This document shows, piece after piece, positions 17,284 to 26,677 of a stretch of 64,000 bases of DNA. The translations under genes were made by a program, and so were the position numbers. Numbering within the stretch: the first letter of the stretch is position 1; each line of letters begins with the position of its first letter. The notes beneath the pieces were generated by a model, which did not search any database, was not told the DNA's origin, and saw only the letters and a list, made by a program, of their open reading frames with translations. The stretch covers positions 21,356 through 85,355 of the forward strand of contig MHBI01000082.1 in NCBI GenBank assembly GCA_001804815.1, written 5' to 3'. The DNA comes from Lentisphaerae bacterium GWF2_50_93 (GTDB lineage Bacteria; Verrucomicrobiota; Lentisphaeria; Victivallales; GWF2-50-93).

Positions 17284-19095
17284 TCACGGCAGCTTGTAGA
17301 GGAAGTTCGGGATCACCGGCTTTGAATATTTTTTATACTCCCTGAAAAACTGGTTTTTCTCAAGATAATAGTTGTTGATGCTTTCAAAATACAGGACGTA
17401 TTGGATCCCGGCCGCCTTCAGCCTCTCATTTGCCGTTGCAAAATCCATATCCTTCTCGAAGATAAAGCTGACTTCAGGACTCCATACTGGAATAAGCTGG
17501 ACATCCTTTATGCCACTCTGGTCAAGCCTGTAATGGAAATAGGCGCTGTCAGTAACAACCTTGATCCCACGGGGTATCTTTTCAGCAAGCATCACGGTGT
17601 CGTCCTCTCCCAGCTCACCGAATGCGGCATCCTTCCATTTCTGGACAGGCAGCTTGAACGGACTGTATGGAGTCAGCAGGTTCAGCCACATGGAAAACAT
17701 GCATATTCCAAAAAGCCCGACAAACGCAATCCTGACCGCCTTTTCAGTCTTCAACAATGAAATCAGGGAGCCGCCGAAAATCGCCAGCAGGACTATCATC
17801 GGAGACAATACCCGCATCGAATAGAACATTCCGCCGGACGTCTTGCCCGCAGAATAAATCCATATCATGAAGATTGCCAGGCATATGGCGGCCAGGACAT
17901 TGAAACGCCTGAAGTTCAAAATAACGGCGGCGATTCCAAGAACAAAAGGAAGAGCGCATGTAATCAGAACGAGTTTAAGGAAGTAGAGCGATTTTGAAAG
18001 AGTGCCGGCACCAACACCGACTATGTCCGCATAGCTCTCCATTATACCAGTATGCACGGGATTTACAGGAAATAGATTGAAGAATGAATTGCTGTAGAAA
18101 GGATTCCCTGTCAGAATCCAGTTTCGGATGTACCATGGGGCGGAAAGAGATGAGGATATCACTATGAAAACAATAACATTCCTCATTCCAGCTTTCCGTG
18201 AAAGACAGAGTATCGCGCCAAGTACGACAAACGCGCATCCGTACTCCCTGGAAATCGCGCCAAGAGCTGCAGCAAACGCCGCCAGGACGATCGCGCCGGT
18301 GTCATTCCCGTCCTTCATCGAATATATGAAATAGGCAGTGGCGCAGATGGACAATGCGGTGATTCCTGTCTCCTGCCCAACGTAGACGGAAAAGAAGAAC
18401 AGGGGTGATGAAACAAGGATCATGAGCGCCGCATAGGAGGCATTGCGGGAGAATCCCATTGCCTGGGAAAGGCGGAAGGCGCAGAGGATGATCAGGAGGA
18501 ACTGGAAGGAGACCAGAAGTCCTTTGAGGACAAGAGATGTCGAATTGAAGCATTCATAGAGCCAGTAGTATGATATTGAGACGAGTGGAGGAATTCCATC
18601 CACGTAGAAATACGTCTTGAAATCTTCAGGCTTAAGAGGCGGATAAAAGTCCAGATTCCCCTTCTCGAATATCTTCATTGCCAGGAAATTCCAACGGAAA
18701 ACCGTATCTCCGGTGATGCACGGCTGGATGACGCTCCGGGCAATAAACAAGACCAGAGCCGCAGCTATGGCCGTAACTGTCAGGCGCAATATGAATCTAT
18801 CGCCTTCTATTTTCAAAGGCCGTTTAAGAACCTCCGGGATTCTGGCAGGCGCATTCAGCTTCCTTCTGGCGGCGAACATAAGCGGAGCCGATACAAACAC
18901 AAGTGAAATGGCGACACTGGCAAATGATATTCCAATCCCTGAAATGACAAGAATGAAGACACAATAGTACAAGATGATCATGGAAACAATGAACGTGGAC
19001 AGCAGGCGGAACCTGCTGTCCAGCAGCACCGATACGAGATATCCTGGAATGAAGAATCCAAGCAAAATCCCGGCTGTGAAAATGATCACCTGCAT
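17284..19095 (-). CDS. multi-pass membrane protein, GT-C glycosyltransferase-like
   Basis: This 603-residue protein has three hydrophobic segments in the first 75 residues, then a fourth (about 104-122) followed by ITGDTVFRWN (D130) and a loop containing YVDGIPPLV. Ten or so more membrane helices follow, with a soluble C-terminal domain from about 480. The acidic motif in the first long loop and the overall shape fit GT-C enzymes such as PMT_2 or ArnT relatives. The extra N-terminal module resembles those of bacterial oligosaccharide transferases. Substrate unknown. It lies 16 bp downstream of a second GT-C-like gene and probably works with it. Confidence 0.65.
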   Translation of the reverse strand: MQVIIFTAGILLGFFIPGYLVSVLLDSRFRLLSTFIVSMIILYYCVFILVISGIGISFASVAISLVFVSAPLMFAARRKLNAPARIPEVLKRPLKIEGDRFILRLTVTAIAAALVLFIARSVIQPCITGDTVFRWNFLAMKIFEKGNLDFYPPLKPEDFKTYFYVDGIPPLVSISYYWLYECFNSTSLVLKGLLVSFQFLLIILCAFRLSQAMGFSRNASYAALMILVSSPLFFFSVYVGQETGITALSICATAYFIYSMKDGNDTGAIVLAAFAAALGAISREYGCAFVVLGAILCLSRKAGMRNVIVFIVISSSLSAPWYIRNWILTGNPFYSNSFFNLFPVNPVHTGIMESYADIVGVGAGTLSKSLYFLKLVLITCALPFVLGIAAVILNFRRFNVLAAICLAIFMIWIYSAGKTSGGMFYSMRVLSPMIVLLAIFGGSLISLLKTEKAVRIAFVGLFGICMFSMWLNLLTPYSPFKLPVQKWKDAAFGELGEDDTVMLAEKIPRGIKVVTDSAYFHYRLDQSGIKDVQLIPVWSPEVSFIFEKDMDFATANERLKAAGIQYVLYFESINNYYLEKNQFFREYKKYSKPVIPNFLYKLP

Positions 19096-19111
19096 AAAGT
19101 GTTCCCCTGGC

Positions 19112-20719
19112 TTACTGTTTCAAACCGGTGTCAGGCCCGGCATTGACACGGTAAAGATAGAAGGTCTCAGCCGGATAGCAATCCGGATAAGACTCCTTCC
19201 ATTCAGCTGCTTTCTCGAATTTCGACGGAGTTGACACAATCCGTCCAATTATATCCCGGGAAGTGACGAAATTCATGTTTCCATCTGAAAATCCATTGAG
19301 ACATTCACCCGGGAAGCATATATATTTAACATCATATTTTGCAAGGAGGTAATCCAGCTTGTCGCAGTCATAAGGAAGGGCAAGGAATCTTCTGCCGGAC
19401 AGATATATCGCATCGCTGACAAGTCCTATTGGAGCCATGAAGCCTGCATTTTCTTCAGGCAAGTTCCTGAAGACCGCCTGTCCTTTCGTCACCGGTATCC
19501 TTGAAAAAAGGAAATGCGTGCCACCGGATGCGGAGAATACTGTGTTTGACTTTGCTTCACGAAAGCCTGAGAGCCACATCAGTGACAGAATGACCGCGAT
19601 GGAAACTTCCGCGATCACAAGCCACTTTTCCCTGATCCTGAACCTTTCAGCGAGCAGATGAACCCCTCGCCCGATCAGAAGAGCGAATGGTATGACCGCT
19701 GGATAAGAATACCAGTAATACATACCCGCCATGCTCGGTACAAGGAAAACAAGGCTTATGGCAAGGAGCGCCAGTATATGCTTGTCCTTCCTGACTATGC
19801 CCATCGCCATTGCGCCTATTGAAAAGATGGAGACCATGGATATGCAGATCCATTTTGGCAGGAAGACAATTCCCGCAAACAGTATTACGATGTTCTGGAA
19901 GCTGATATTGGCAATCGAAAATGTCGTTGAGGTAAAGAAGGAGCGGTGATACTTCGTGATCGGAAGATTATTAGGCTGCAGCACGTCCATCAGGGTTATC
20001 CTTGTGAAATATTCGACTGTACCGTCGATTCCTGCCGGGTAATCCGGATTTGACAGATAGAAGCAGAGTCGGACAATAGGCCATATGGAAAAGAAGAGCA
20101 GGCTGAGAAGCATTATCTTCAAGAACACTTTCCAGTCCCTGGCGAATTCCCCGTGTACAATGAACTGTACTCCCTGGGCACCAAGGAGAAGTATTCCCTG
20201 GTCGGAACAGGATACGGATAGGACATTGAAAATGCAGGTCATCACCAGATGCCGCTTCTCCCTTGTCTGCAGATATTCCTGGAAGGAGCATATCGCCATT
20301 CCTGTCAGGAACAGGAGCATGTTCATCCTGCTCACATGGGTTTCCATGGAAATGGAAGTGGCGTTCAACACAAAATAAAGGAGCGCGATCAAAGTCCCAA
20401 TTCTTCCGAGTGAAAACACTCGGGCCATCCTCAACAGCAGAAAATAATTCAGGATTCCAAAGAGAATGCTTACAGCCAACCCTGCATGGAACAGAGGCAT
20501 TATGCAGGCCATGGCGGCTATCGCGGCAGGATAAAGCGGGGGGTGGATCAGGTAGAAGTCATTGTTGTAGAGGATGTATTCCGGCAGGTTCCTGGCAAGT
20601 GAAAGATACGCGCACTGGTCTTCCGCCAGGGGGAAATACTCATACTGGGAAAAGAGCCTTACTATTAGATACAGGCAGAAAAGAGGTATTCCAGTCTTCA
20701 GATAAGAATTGATTTTCAT
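19112..20719 (-). CDS. multi-pass membrane protein, GT-C glycosyltransferase-like
   Basis: This 535-residue protein has a first helix at about 10-25, then FPLAEDQCAYLSLARN (E33, D34) and LIHPPLYPAAIAA, the first-loop acidic and HPP motifs of the PMT_2/GT39-like group. Nine to ten further hydrophobic segments and a soluble C-terminal portion (about 385-535) follow. It probably transfers a sugar from a lipid carrier outside the cytoplasm. It starts 3 bp after the stop of the HAD phosphatase gene on the same strand, so the three genes at 17284-21331 form a likely operon. Confidence 0.65.
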   Translation of the reverse strand: MKINSYLKTGIPLFCLYLIVRLFSQYEYFPLAEDQCAYLSLARNLPEYILYNNDFYLIHPPLYPAAIAAMACIMPLFHAGLAVSILFGILNYFLLLRMARVFSLGRIGTLIALLYFVLNATSISMETHVSRMNMLLFLTGMAICSFQEYLQTREKRHLVMTCIFNVLSVSCSDQGILLLGAQGVQFIVHGEFARDWKVFLKIMLLSLLFFSIWPIVRLCFYLSNPDYPAGIDGTVEYFTRITLMDVLQPNNLPITKYHRSFFTSTTFSIANISFQNIVILFAGIVFLPKWICISMVSIFSIGAMAMGIVRKDKHILALLAISLVFLVPSMAGMYYWYSYPAVIPFALLIGRGVHLLAERFRIREKWLVIAEVSIAVILSLMWLSGFREAKSNTVFSASGGTHFLFSRIPVTKGQAVFRNLPEENAGFMAPIGLVSDAIYLSGRRFLALPYDCDKLDYLLAKYDVKYICFPGECLNGFSDGNMNFVTSRDIIGRIVSTPSKFEKAAEWKESYPDCYPAETFYLYRVNAGPDTGLKQ

Positions 20720-20722
20720 AAT

Positions 20723-21331
20723 CTATCCGAGGCTTGTCCGAAATGCTTCCGCCATAAGTTCAGTTGACACGAAACGATGGCTTGGCCATCCGTGCCTGAG
20801 TCCAGCCTCTATGTTTTCCTTCTTGTCGTCCGTATAGAAGACTGGCTTGCCGTAGGTCCTCTCAAAAGCCTCGTACATCCCTGGAGCAGGCTTGAGGCAT
20901 CCCGTTTCAAAGCTGAAAATACCGCCCGACACGAACACTGCACTCGGAAGATGGCGATATATGAAGTCGAGATGGAGCTTTGAGGTGTCGGAAAAGAATA
21001 TCACCTTTATCCCTGACTTTGTAATTTCATCGAGAAACTGGTGGATGCCTTGTATTTCGTCCCCGAGAATCATGCGCCAGGCATTGATGAGTTCGGCGTC
21101 GGAAAAACGCCCCTCCGTGACTTTCCTGTAGACGACAAGCCACTCTTCCGTGGTGATTTTGCCTGTCTCAAGCAATACGCATGAATCCAGGAACTCCTGT
21201 GGGACTGCGCTGAGCGCGGGATAGCCAAGGGCGGCAAGGCAGCGGTCCGTATGAATCCTCATGCAGACATTGCCGATGTCCAGGGCGAAGTATTTGTCAT
21301 TTCCGATTGCCAATTGCCGATTCACTTTCAT
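20723..21331 (-). CDS. HAD-superfamily phosphatase, YihX-like
   Basis: This 202-residue cytosolic hydrolase shows all four HAD motifs. They are FALDIGNV with nucleophile D18, IFFSDTSKLH (motif II Ser/Thr), LKPAPGMYE (Lys of motif III) and FYTDDKKENIEAG (acidic motif IV). The D-x-G-N-V form of motif I and the helical cap resemble YihX-type sugar-phosphate phosphatases such as glucose-1-phosphate phosphatase. It may supply or recycle a sugar phosphate for the membrane transferases encoded just downstream. The first ten residues (VNRQLAIGN) look repeat-derived, and the leader carries an ATCCAT repeat, so the exact start is uncertain. Confidence 0.78.
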   Translation of the reverse strand: MKVNRQLAIGNDKYFALDIGNVCMRIHTDRCLAALGYPALSAVPQEFLDSCVLLETGKITTEEWLVVYRKVTEGRFSDAELINAWRMILGDEIQGIHQFLDEITKSGIKVIFFSDTSKLHLDFIYRHLPSAVFVSGGIFSFETGCLKPAPGMYEAFERTYGKPVFYTDDKKENIEAGLRHGWPSHRFVSTELMAEAFRTSLG

Positions 21332-21335
21332 GCTA

Positions 21336-21504
21336 TGGATGATTGGATTGATGGATGTCTGGACGATTGCAAATCAGAGACTTAATGAAAACACTATAAA
21401 AAAGCTTATAAGAGCGGTGTTTTAAGATATCTTTGAATTCGAACCCAATCATCCATTAATCCAACAATCCATCTTGTCGCGCCGCAGCTTCTCTGCGTAG
21501 GCGG
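21336..21504. repeat. inverted ATCCAT-type leader repeats and a hairpin after lysS
   Basis: Two facing blocks, TGGATGATTGGATTGATGG (from about 21337) and CCCAATCATCCATTAATCC (from about 21444), flank an AT-rich centre with AAAACAC...GTGTTTT arms. A GC hairpin at 21478-21504 (CCGCAGCTTCTCTGCG core) lies just past the lysS stop on the minus strand and may slow or end that transcript. It lacks a clear U tract. Confidence 0.5.
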
Positions 21505-21515
21505 ATCATCCGTCC

Positions 21516-23006
21516 TTATTTATGCACCGGCTTGAGATGGGGGAAAAGTATGACATCCCTTATCGATTCCGAAGCTGTAAGGAGCATGACAAGCCGGTCG
21601 ATACCAATACCCATTCCGCCTGCGGGTGGCATCCCGTATTCAAGGGCTGTCAGGAAGTCCTCGTCGATCGCGCCTTCCTTTGCTCCGGCGCGTTTGGCCT
21701 GTTCCTCAAAGCGTCTTCTCTGCTCTACCGGATCATTGAGTTCCGAGTATCCGGGTGAAATCTCCTGCCCGTTGATTTCAAGTTCGTAGACATCGACATA
21801 ATTATTATTGTCGGCGCAGGCCTTGGCAAGAGGTACCAGGACGCTGGGCAGGCGTGTAACAAAAGTCGGCTGTATGAGAGTGCTCTCGATGAGCTTTTCA
21901 TATACTTCATGGGTAACTTCGAAATCAAGGAATTTGGGATCGACATGCAGTCCCATGCCTTTGGCGCGTTCCGCTCTTTCAGCAGGGGTTATGTCGAACC
22001 AGTCGGCTCCGGCCTTCTCCTTCACGAGATCATCATATGTAACCCTGCGCCATGGGGGCGTGAGGTCTATTATCTTTCCGTCTCCGTGGTCGATCTTCAA
22101 TGTCCCGAAGACATTCTGGGCGACAGTGGTTACAAGACCCTCGATAAGATCCATCATCGTCCTGCAGTCGCCGAAGGCCTGGTAGATCTCAATCATGGTG
22201 AATTCGGGATTGTGCTTGCGGGACATCCCCTCATTCCTGAAATTCCTGTTCAGCTCATATATCTTCTCAAAACCTCCGACAAGGAGGCGTTTGAGATAAA
22301 GCTCGGGGGCAATTCTCATGAACATAGGTGCATGGAGGGCCTCGTAGAATGTCTCGAAAGGCTTTGCTGCTGCACCGCCTGCGAGATACTGGAGCATGGG
22401 AGTCTCAACTTCCGTGAACTGTTTTTCAGCCAGGAATCTGCGGATCTCGCTGATTATAGCAAAACGTTTCTTGAACACATCCCTGCTCTTCTCATTGACG
22501 ATCAGATCCAGATAGCGCTGCCTGTAGATATGTTCGACATCGGTCAGGCCGTGCCATTTCTCCGGGAGTGTGCGTAGGGATTTGCTGAGAAGCTCGAACT
22601 TGGAAATCTTTATTGTCACTTCTCCGGTACGGGTCGTGAACAGCTTGCCTTCGACACCGATAAAGTCACCGATGTCTATCTTCTTGAATAGCAGGAACGC
22701 AGGTTCTCCGAGATTGTCCTTGTGGACGTAGAGCTGGATCTTTCCGGTGCTGTCCTTGAGGTCGGCGAAGATGGACTTGCCCATTATCCTGTATGCTGTA
22801 ACTCGTCCGGCGGCCGCAACGTGCACTTCCGTCTCAGGTACGAATTTAGCTCTTATTTCCGCGATTCTGCCACTGCACTCGAACGCCCTGCCGAAAGGCT
22901 CCACTCCGGAACTGCGCCATTCCCCGATCTTGTTTACGCGCTGCGTGAAAATATCTTCAGCGGAAACCTCGGGAGGCTGCTGCTGGCCGTTGACATTGTT
23001 CTCCAT
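21516..23006 (-). CDS. lysS: lysyl-tRNA synthetase, class II
   Basis: This cytosolic class II enzyme charges tRNA-Lys with lysine. It has 496 residues. The N-terminal OB-fold anticodon-binding domain is at about 45-150 (VTAYRIMGKSIFADLKDSTG, LTTRTGEVTIKI-like). The catalytic domain carries motif 1 near RRFLAEKQFTEVETPML, motif 2 FRNEGMSRKHNPEFTMIEIY and motif 3 GMGIGIDRLVMLL. The insert LDFEVTHEVYEKLIESTL and PGYSELNDPVEQRRRF match bacterial LysS. The start at 23006 has AAGGAC upstream. A double-hairpin repeat lies in its leader region. Confidence 0.96.
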   Translation of the reverse strand: MENNVNGQQQPPEVSAEDIFTQRVNKIGEWRSSGVEPFGRAFECSGRIAEIRAKFVPETEVHVAAAGRVTAYRIMGKSIFADLKDSTGKIQLYVHKDNLGEPAFLLFKKIDIGDFIGVEGKLFTTRTGEVTIKISKFELLSKSLRTLPEKWHGLTDVEHIYRQRYLDLIVNEKSRDVFKKRFAIISEIRRFLAEKQFTEVETPMLQYLAGGAAAKPFETFYEALHAPMFMRIAPELYLKRLLVGGFEKIYELNRNFRNEGMSRKHNPEFTMIEIYQAFGDCRTMMDLIEGLVTTVAQNVFGTLKIDHGDGKIIDLTPPWRRVTYDDLVKEKAGADWFDITPAERAERAKGMGLHVDPKFLDFEVTHEVYEKLIESTLIQPTFVTRLPSVLVPLAKACADNNNYVDVYELEINGQEISPGYSELNDPVEQRRRFEEQAKRAGAKEGAIDEDFLTALEYGMPPAGGMGIGIDRLVMLLTASESIRDVILFPHLKPVHK

Positions 23007-23030
23007 GATATATGCAAGTCCTTTTTAAAT

Positions 23031-23095
23031 TACAGCCGGGACGGCTGTACCACTTTCATTTTCTTCAATGTGATACAGGCGTCCCGCCTGTGTTT
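23031..23095. repeat. pair of palindromic hairpins upstream of lysS
   Basis: There are two short perfect hairpins, ACAGCCGGGACGGCTGT (from about 23032) and ACAGGCGTCCCGCCTGT (from about 23074), separated by about 24 bp. They lie between the lysS start and the 3' end of the upstream minus-strand gene. The architecture is similar to the other REP pairs, but no clean GTAG foot is seen. Confidence 0.65.
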
Positions 23096-23133
23096 TGAAT
23101 TAGCGCAACTCGAAAGCTTGTGTTTTTCCCAGG

Positions 23134-24018
23134 CTATTCCTCTTCCTTTGTCAGGACAGGCCTTCCATTCTCCTCGACGTAGTCGACGTCCTTCATAGCC
23201 TTCCTGCCTCCTACGACTACAACGGCCCCCTCCTTCGCGTCCATGACAATGGTCGGCACAGTATTGGTCTTGACATAAACTTCCTTTTCAGCGAGTTCGC
23301 AGTTTATGTCGTAAATGAAATAGGAGAATACGCTTGGGCTCACCTGGAGTATGACATGTATGCGGCTGAGGCCGTCGACTTCGCAGGAAGGCGGGAAGTT
23401 GCCGATGTCGGATCCGATCCTTGCAATACCATAGACATACTTTTCATCTTCGATGCTCAGGCAGTAGACCTTGTCCTTTCCATCATTGAACGTCAGCACC
23501 TTGGCTTTCCTGGGAGGAAGGACTTCGCCTTCCTTCTTCTTGAAAAGATCAGGCACCCCTATCGACCTCTCCCACACCATCAATCCATTGCAGATGGAAA
23601 AGACAGCGGCCTCGGACTGGTATTCAGTAGGCAGGAGCTTGTGTGAAATTATTGCACGGAGCCTGTAGTTGCCGGGCTTGGTAAGCACATAGAGATTAGT
23701 GACTGGTACAATGACCTCCTGTGTCGCGCCGGGCTTGATTATAATGCCCGTCAATGGATTATAGGCGCTTTTCCTGAGTTCGGCACGGGTCTGGTCCGGC
23801 ATTTCTATGATGAACTTGAGACCGCCTGAATTTTCAGCGTTGTCGCTGAATGTCAGAGCCTGTCCGCTGTAGTTCCTCAGTATGACCTTCGCGTAGATTG
23901 TTTCGTAGAGGAGATAGTTCGCACGGTTCACAGCCGCGCCGACCGACACCTGGGCGTCAAGTGAAAATGATATGACACCGAGAAATGCCGTCACCAGCAC
24001 CAATATCGCTCTCTTCAT
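23134..24018 (-). CDS. secreted protein of unknown function
   Basis: This 294-residue protein has an N-terminal signal peptide (MKRAILVLVTAFLGVISFSLDAQ). Residues of about 25-140 read as a beta-sandwich, immunoglobulin-like segment (AKVILRNYSGQALTF, KPGATQEVIVPVTNLYVL, GNYRLRAII), reminiscent of BsuPI-type or other small exported Ig-fold modules. The C-terminal half has further beta strands without a recognised motif. It starts 3 bp after the stop of the upstream GT9 gene, so the two are co-transcribed. No function can be assigned. Confidence 0.6.
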   Translation of the reverse strand: MKRAILVLVTAFLGVISFSLDAQVSVGAAVNRANYLLYETIYAKVILRNYSGQALTFSDNAENSGGLKFIIEMPDQTRAELRKSAYNPLTGIIIKPGATQEVIVPVTNLYVLTKPGNYRLRAIISHKLLPTEYQSEAAVFSICNGLMVWERSIGVPDLFKKKEGEVLPPRKAKVLTFNDGKDKVYCLSIEDEKYVYGIARIGSDIGNFPPSCEVDGLSRIHVILQVSPSVFSYFIYDINCELAEKEVYVKTNTVPTIVMDAKEGAVVVVGGRKAMKDVDYVEENGRPVLTKEEE

Positions 24019-24021
24019 AAA

Positions 24022-25071
24022 TCACACCTCTTTTGATCTGACAAGGGAAATTATTTTTTCGGCCACTAAATCAGTTTTTACGGAAGCGTGGCAATGATAA
24101 TTTTTTCGAGGACAATACCTCTTCAAACATTTTATGCAACCCAGGTAGGGCTGAAAAACAGCATGGCCTTTGCCGTAGGGACCGGTTTTTCCCGGGTCGG
24201 TCGGGCCGAACATTGCGAAAACAGGTTTCCTGAGGCTGGCGGCTATATGCATCGGGCCGCTGTCATTGCACAAGAGGCACTTTGAAATCCTCAACGCCTC
24301 AACAAGTTCCCCGATTCCTGTTTCACCGGCGATCACAACAGGTTTCGCCTTCCTGCATGCTGACGCTATGCTGCCGCATATTCCAATTTCATCCCTGGAA
24401 CCGAGAAGAAGGAATATCGAATCGGATGCGGATTCGTGCACCTTGTCCATGACTTCCGCGAAAAAAGCAGGAGGCCACTGCTTGCTTTTCCATCTTGCGC
24501 CAGGGGCGACCGCTATGATACTGCCGTCCGCAGGCACTCCTTTCTTTTCGAGCAGGAGCCTTACCGCCTTCATGCCTGATGAATCTTCAGGAAGGTCCTC
24601 CTGAGGCACTGAAAATGGAATGTCAAAGAGCATTGAAATGAAACGGGTGTTCTTCTCCACGGCATGCACATACTGGAGCTCCGGGGAGAGCCTGCGATCA
24701 TAGAAGAGAGCCGCCACCTTCTCCTTCGGCGCAGAGAATCCGGCTACTGAATCCGCTTTTGCGAACTTCGCAAACAAGGCGCTCCTCAGCAGCCCCTGAA
24801 GATCTATGGCCATGTCGTACCTCTCGCTTCTCAATTCGGCGAGAAGCTTCCTGAAGGCGGACGGGAACTTCAACGGTGAACCGAGCTCCCTGCGGGGAAA
24901 ATGAATTATCCTCCTGACATGGCGGTTGTACCTGAGAACTGGTGCGAACGCAGGATTGACAAGCCAGTCAATCCGGGCTTCAGGGAATTTTTCCGCCAGG
25001 AGGGAAACAGCTGGAAAGGCATGGAGCACATCTCCAAGACTGCTTATCTTTATGATTAAGATTTTTTCCAT
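24022..25071 (-). CDS. glycosyltransferase family 9 (heptosyltransferase-like)
   Basis: This 349-residue enzyme is related to the ADP-heptose:LPS heptosyltransferases WaaC/WaaF, which add heptose to the lipopolysaccharide inner core at the inner membrane. Diagnostic stretches are ILIIKISSLGDVLHAFPAV at the N-terminus, DLQGLLRSALFAKFA near residue 90, IIAVAPGARWKSKQWP near 185 and LLCNDSGPMHIAASLRKPVFAMFGPTDP near 265, the ADP-heptose binding region. The C-terminus has a Cys-rich segment (CIKCLKRYCPRKNYHCH) common in one subgroup. It supports a Gram-negative outer membrane. The exact acceptor is not determinable. Confidence 0.88.
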   Translation of the reverse strand: MEKILIIKISSLGDVLHAFPAVSLLAEKFPEARIDWLVNPAFAPVLRYNRHVRRIIHFPRRELGSPLKFPSAFRKLLAELRSERYDMAIDLQGLLRSALFAKFAKADSVAGFSAPKEKVAALFYDRRLSPELQYVHAVEKNTRFISMLFDIPFSVPQEDLPEDSSGMKAVRLLLEKKGVPADGSIIAVAPGARWKSKQWPPAFFAEVMDKVHESASDSIFLLLGSRDEIGICGSIASACRKAKPVVIAGETGIGELVEALRISKCLLCNDSGPMHIAASLRKPVFAMFGPTDPGKTGPYGKGHAVFQPYLGCIKCLKRYCPRKNYHCHASVKTDLVAEKIISLVRSKEV

Positions 25072-25123
25072 GGGATCAATAAGTTTGGTTTGAAACGGCG
25101 GACATGCCTAGGAAACAGCCGCA

Positions 25124-25927
25124 TCAATTGCCGCGTTCAAGCCTGAGGGCGAGTCTTTCAGGAAGACCGGCCTCCTTGATTTTTTTCTGGGCTGACGGAA
25201 TGTCATATGCAAGCCTTAGGCGGGTAATCGTGTTTGTTTCAGCATCATATATGGCGAAGGATGCGCGGGGATCCCTGTTCCTCGGCTGTCCCACGCTACC
25301 GATATTGATCAGGTATTTCCAGCCTTTCTGGATGTTGATGAGGGGGTCGTTGTCGTTCTTGGCGGGAACGCCCTCGGCAACCTCGGCCTTCCACTCCTGG
25401 ATTTCCTCGACGAGAAGGCTGTTGGAACCAGTGAATGATTTCTTGCAGAATGCGATAGGAACATGCGAATGACCGCAGAAGCACAGCGGAGTGAACTGGT
25501 ATGAGAAATTGTCCATGGCATGATGGACGTCGAATATGTATCCCCAGGAGGCCGGTGAATCCAGAGTGGCATGGACGATGGTTATATTGGTACCTCTGAC
25601 CGTCTGTTTCATCGGGAGCTTGGAAAGCCAGTCGCGTTCCTCGTCGTTCAGCTGGGCTTTCGTCCAGAGCACCGCCTGCTTGGCATGCTGGTTGAAGCCA
25701 AGCATCTCCTCGTCGTTGTTGGAGACGTATTCATCATGGTTCCCCTTGACGCATCCGATGAGATCGAGCGAACGTATCATCTGGAGGCATTCCCTGGGAT
25801 TGGCGTTGTAGCCGACAATATCTCCAAGGCATATGTATTTCTCAACGCCTTCCGCCTTGCATTTCTCCAAAACCACCGACAGGGCTTCAAGGTTGCCGTG
25901 AATATCACTTATGATTGCATACTTCAT
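25124..25927 (-). CDS. calcineurin-like metallophosphoesterase
   Basis: This 267-residue cytosolic metallophosphoesterase has the full metal-binding motif series. It reads ISDIHGNLEAL (D8, H10), CLGDIVGYNANP, VKGNHDEYVS, IVHATLDSP and FCGHSHVP. This order matches the MJ0936/YfcE-like subgroup of phosphodiesterases and phosphatases, frequently annotated as YmdB- or serine/threonine-phosphatase-like. The natural substrate is unknown. A gap of 52 bp separates it from the downstream GT9 gene, which starts on the same strand. Confidence 0.88.
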   Translation of the reverse strand: MKYAIISDIHGNLEALSVVLEKCKAEGVEKYICLGDIVGYNANPRECLQMIRSLDLIGCVKGNHDEYVSNNDEEMLGFNQHAKQAVLWTKAQLNDEERDWLSKLPMKQTVRGTNITIVHATLDSPASWGYIFDVHHAMDNFSYQFTPLCFCGHSHVPIAFCKKSFTGSNSLLVEEIQEWKAEVAEGVPAKNDNDPLINIQKGWKYLINIGSVGQPRNRDPRASFAIYDAETNTITRLRLAYDIPSAQKKIKEAGLPERLALRLERGN

Positions 25928-26069
25928 TTTTTATAGGATGTCCTGAATTATTCAAAAGAACTGAATTCTACACGATATCTAAATTCAATACAAATATTTT
26001 TATCGCTTAAAAGGCTTTTTTTTGATATATTTTTCTAAAAACAGAGACCTTTAAAATCATTCCAGCCGA

Positions 26070-26594
26070 CTAATCAACCACTATAATCGAGTTCACAAGA
26101 TGTCCTGGGAGATTGGTGCGCCCCTTGAGGAATGCCAGTTCTATTACGAACTCCAATCCTGTGACCTTGCCGCCGAGCCGTTCAATCAGCCTTGCCGCGG
26201 CGCCTGCGGTCCCGCCTGTCGCCAGAAGGTCGTCGATTATGACAACCTCGTCACCTTTCCGTATTGCATCCTCGTGGAGCTCTATTGTCGCAGTACCGTA
26301 TTCCAGCGCATATGACTCCTCGATGGTTTTGTATGGGAGCTTCCCCTTCTTTCTGACAGGTATTATCCCGCATCCAAGCTTGTACGCTATCGCGGATCCG
26401 AAGATGAAACCACGCGATTCGATTGCAGCAAGATAGTCCGGCTTTTTCTTCTCATAGCGTCCGGCGATGATGTCGACGACTTCCTTGAAGAGCTTTTCGG
26501 ATTTCAGGACAGGAGTGATGTCCTTGAAGACTATTCCCTTCTGCGGGAAATCCTTGACATCCCTAATCGCCTGCCTGATGCTTTCAACACTCAT
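26070..26594 (-). CDS. apt: adenine phosphoribosyltransferase
   Basis: This cytosolic purine-salvage enzyme joins adenine to PRPP to give AMP. It has about 174 residues, a normal length. It shows IRDVKDFPQKGIVFKDITPV at the N-terminus, AIESRGFIFGSAIAYKL, VRKKGKLPYKT and the PRPP-binding motif VVIIDDLLATGGTA. The start at 26594 is chosen because AGGAGGG lies 6 bp upstream and it aligns with the family N-terminus; an in-frame Met 13 codons upstream falls in an ATCCAT repeat. It lies 84 bp downstream of the RNase P RNA gene on the same strand. Confidence 0.95.
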   Translation of the reverse strand: MSVESIRQAIRDVKDFPQKGIVFKDITPVLKSEKLFKEVVDIIAGRYEKKKPDYLAAIESRGFIFGSAIAYKLGCGIIPVRKKGKLPYKTIEESYALEYGTATIELHEDAIRKGDEVVIIDDLLATGGTAGAAARLIERLGGKVTGLEFVIELAFLKGRTNLPGHLVNSIIVVD

Positions 26595-26617
26595 GATATC
26601 CCTCCTGTTTATTTTTG

Positions 26618-26662
26618 GGATGGATGGATTCATCCATTAATCCACACATCCATCAATCCATG
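26618..26662. repeat. ATCCAT-type repeat in the apt leader
   Basis: The block reads TGGATGGATTCATCCATTAA followed by CACATCCATCAATCC. It lies between the RNase P RNA gene and the apt start. Similar blocks lie directly upstream of the HAD phosphatase gene (21336 onward) and of the PPC-domain gene (62298-62330). Confidence 0.55.
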
Positions 26663-26677
26663 TGCGACTTTAATAAG

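Noticed and set aside
20723..21331. Missing second Asp in HAD motif I as a sign of inactivity
   Set aside because: YihX-type relatives normally have D-x-G in this motif, so it is not a defect.
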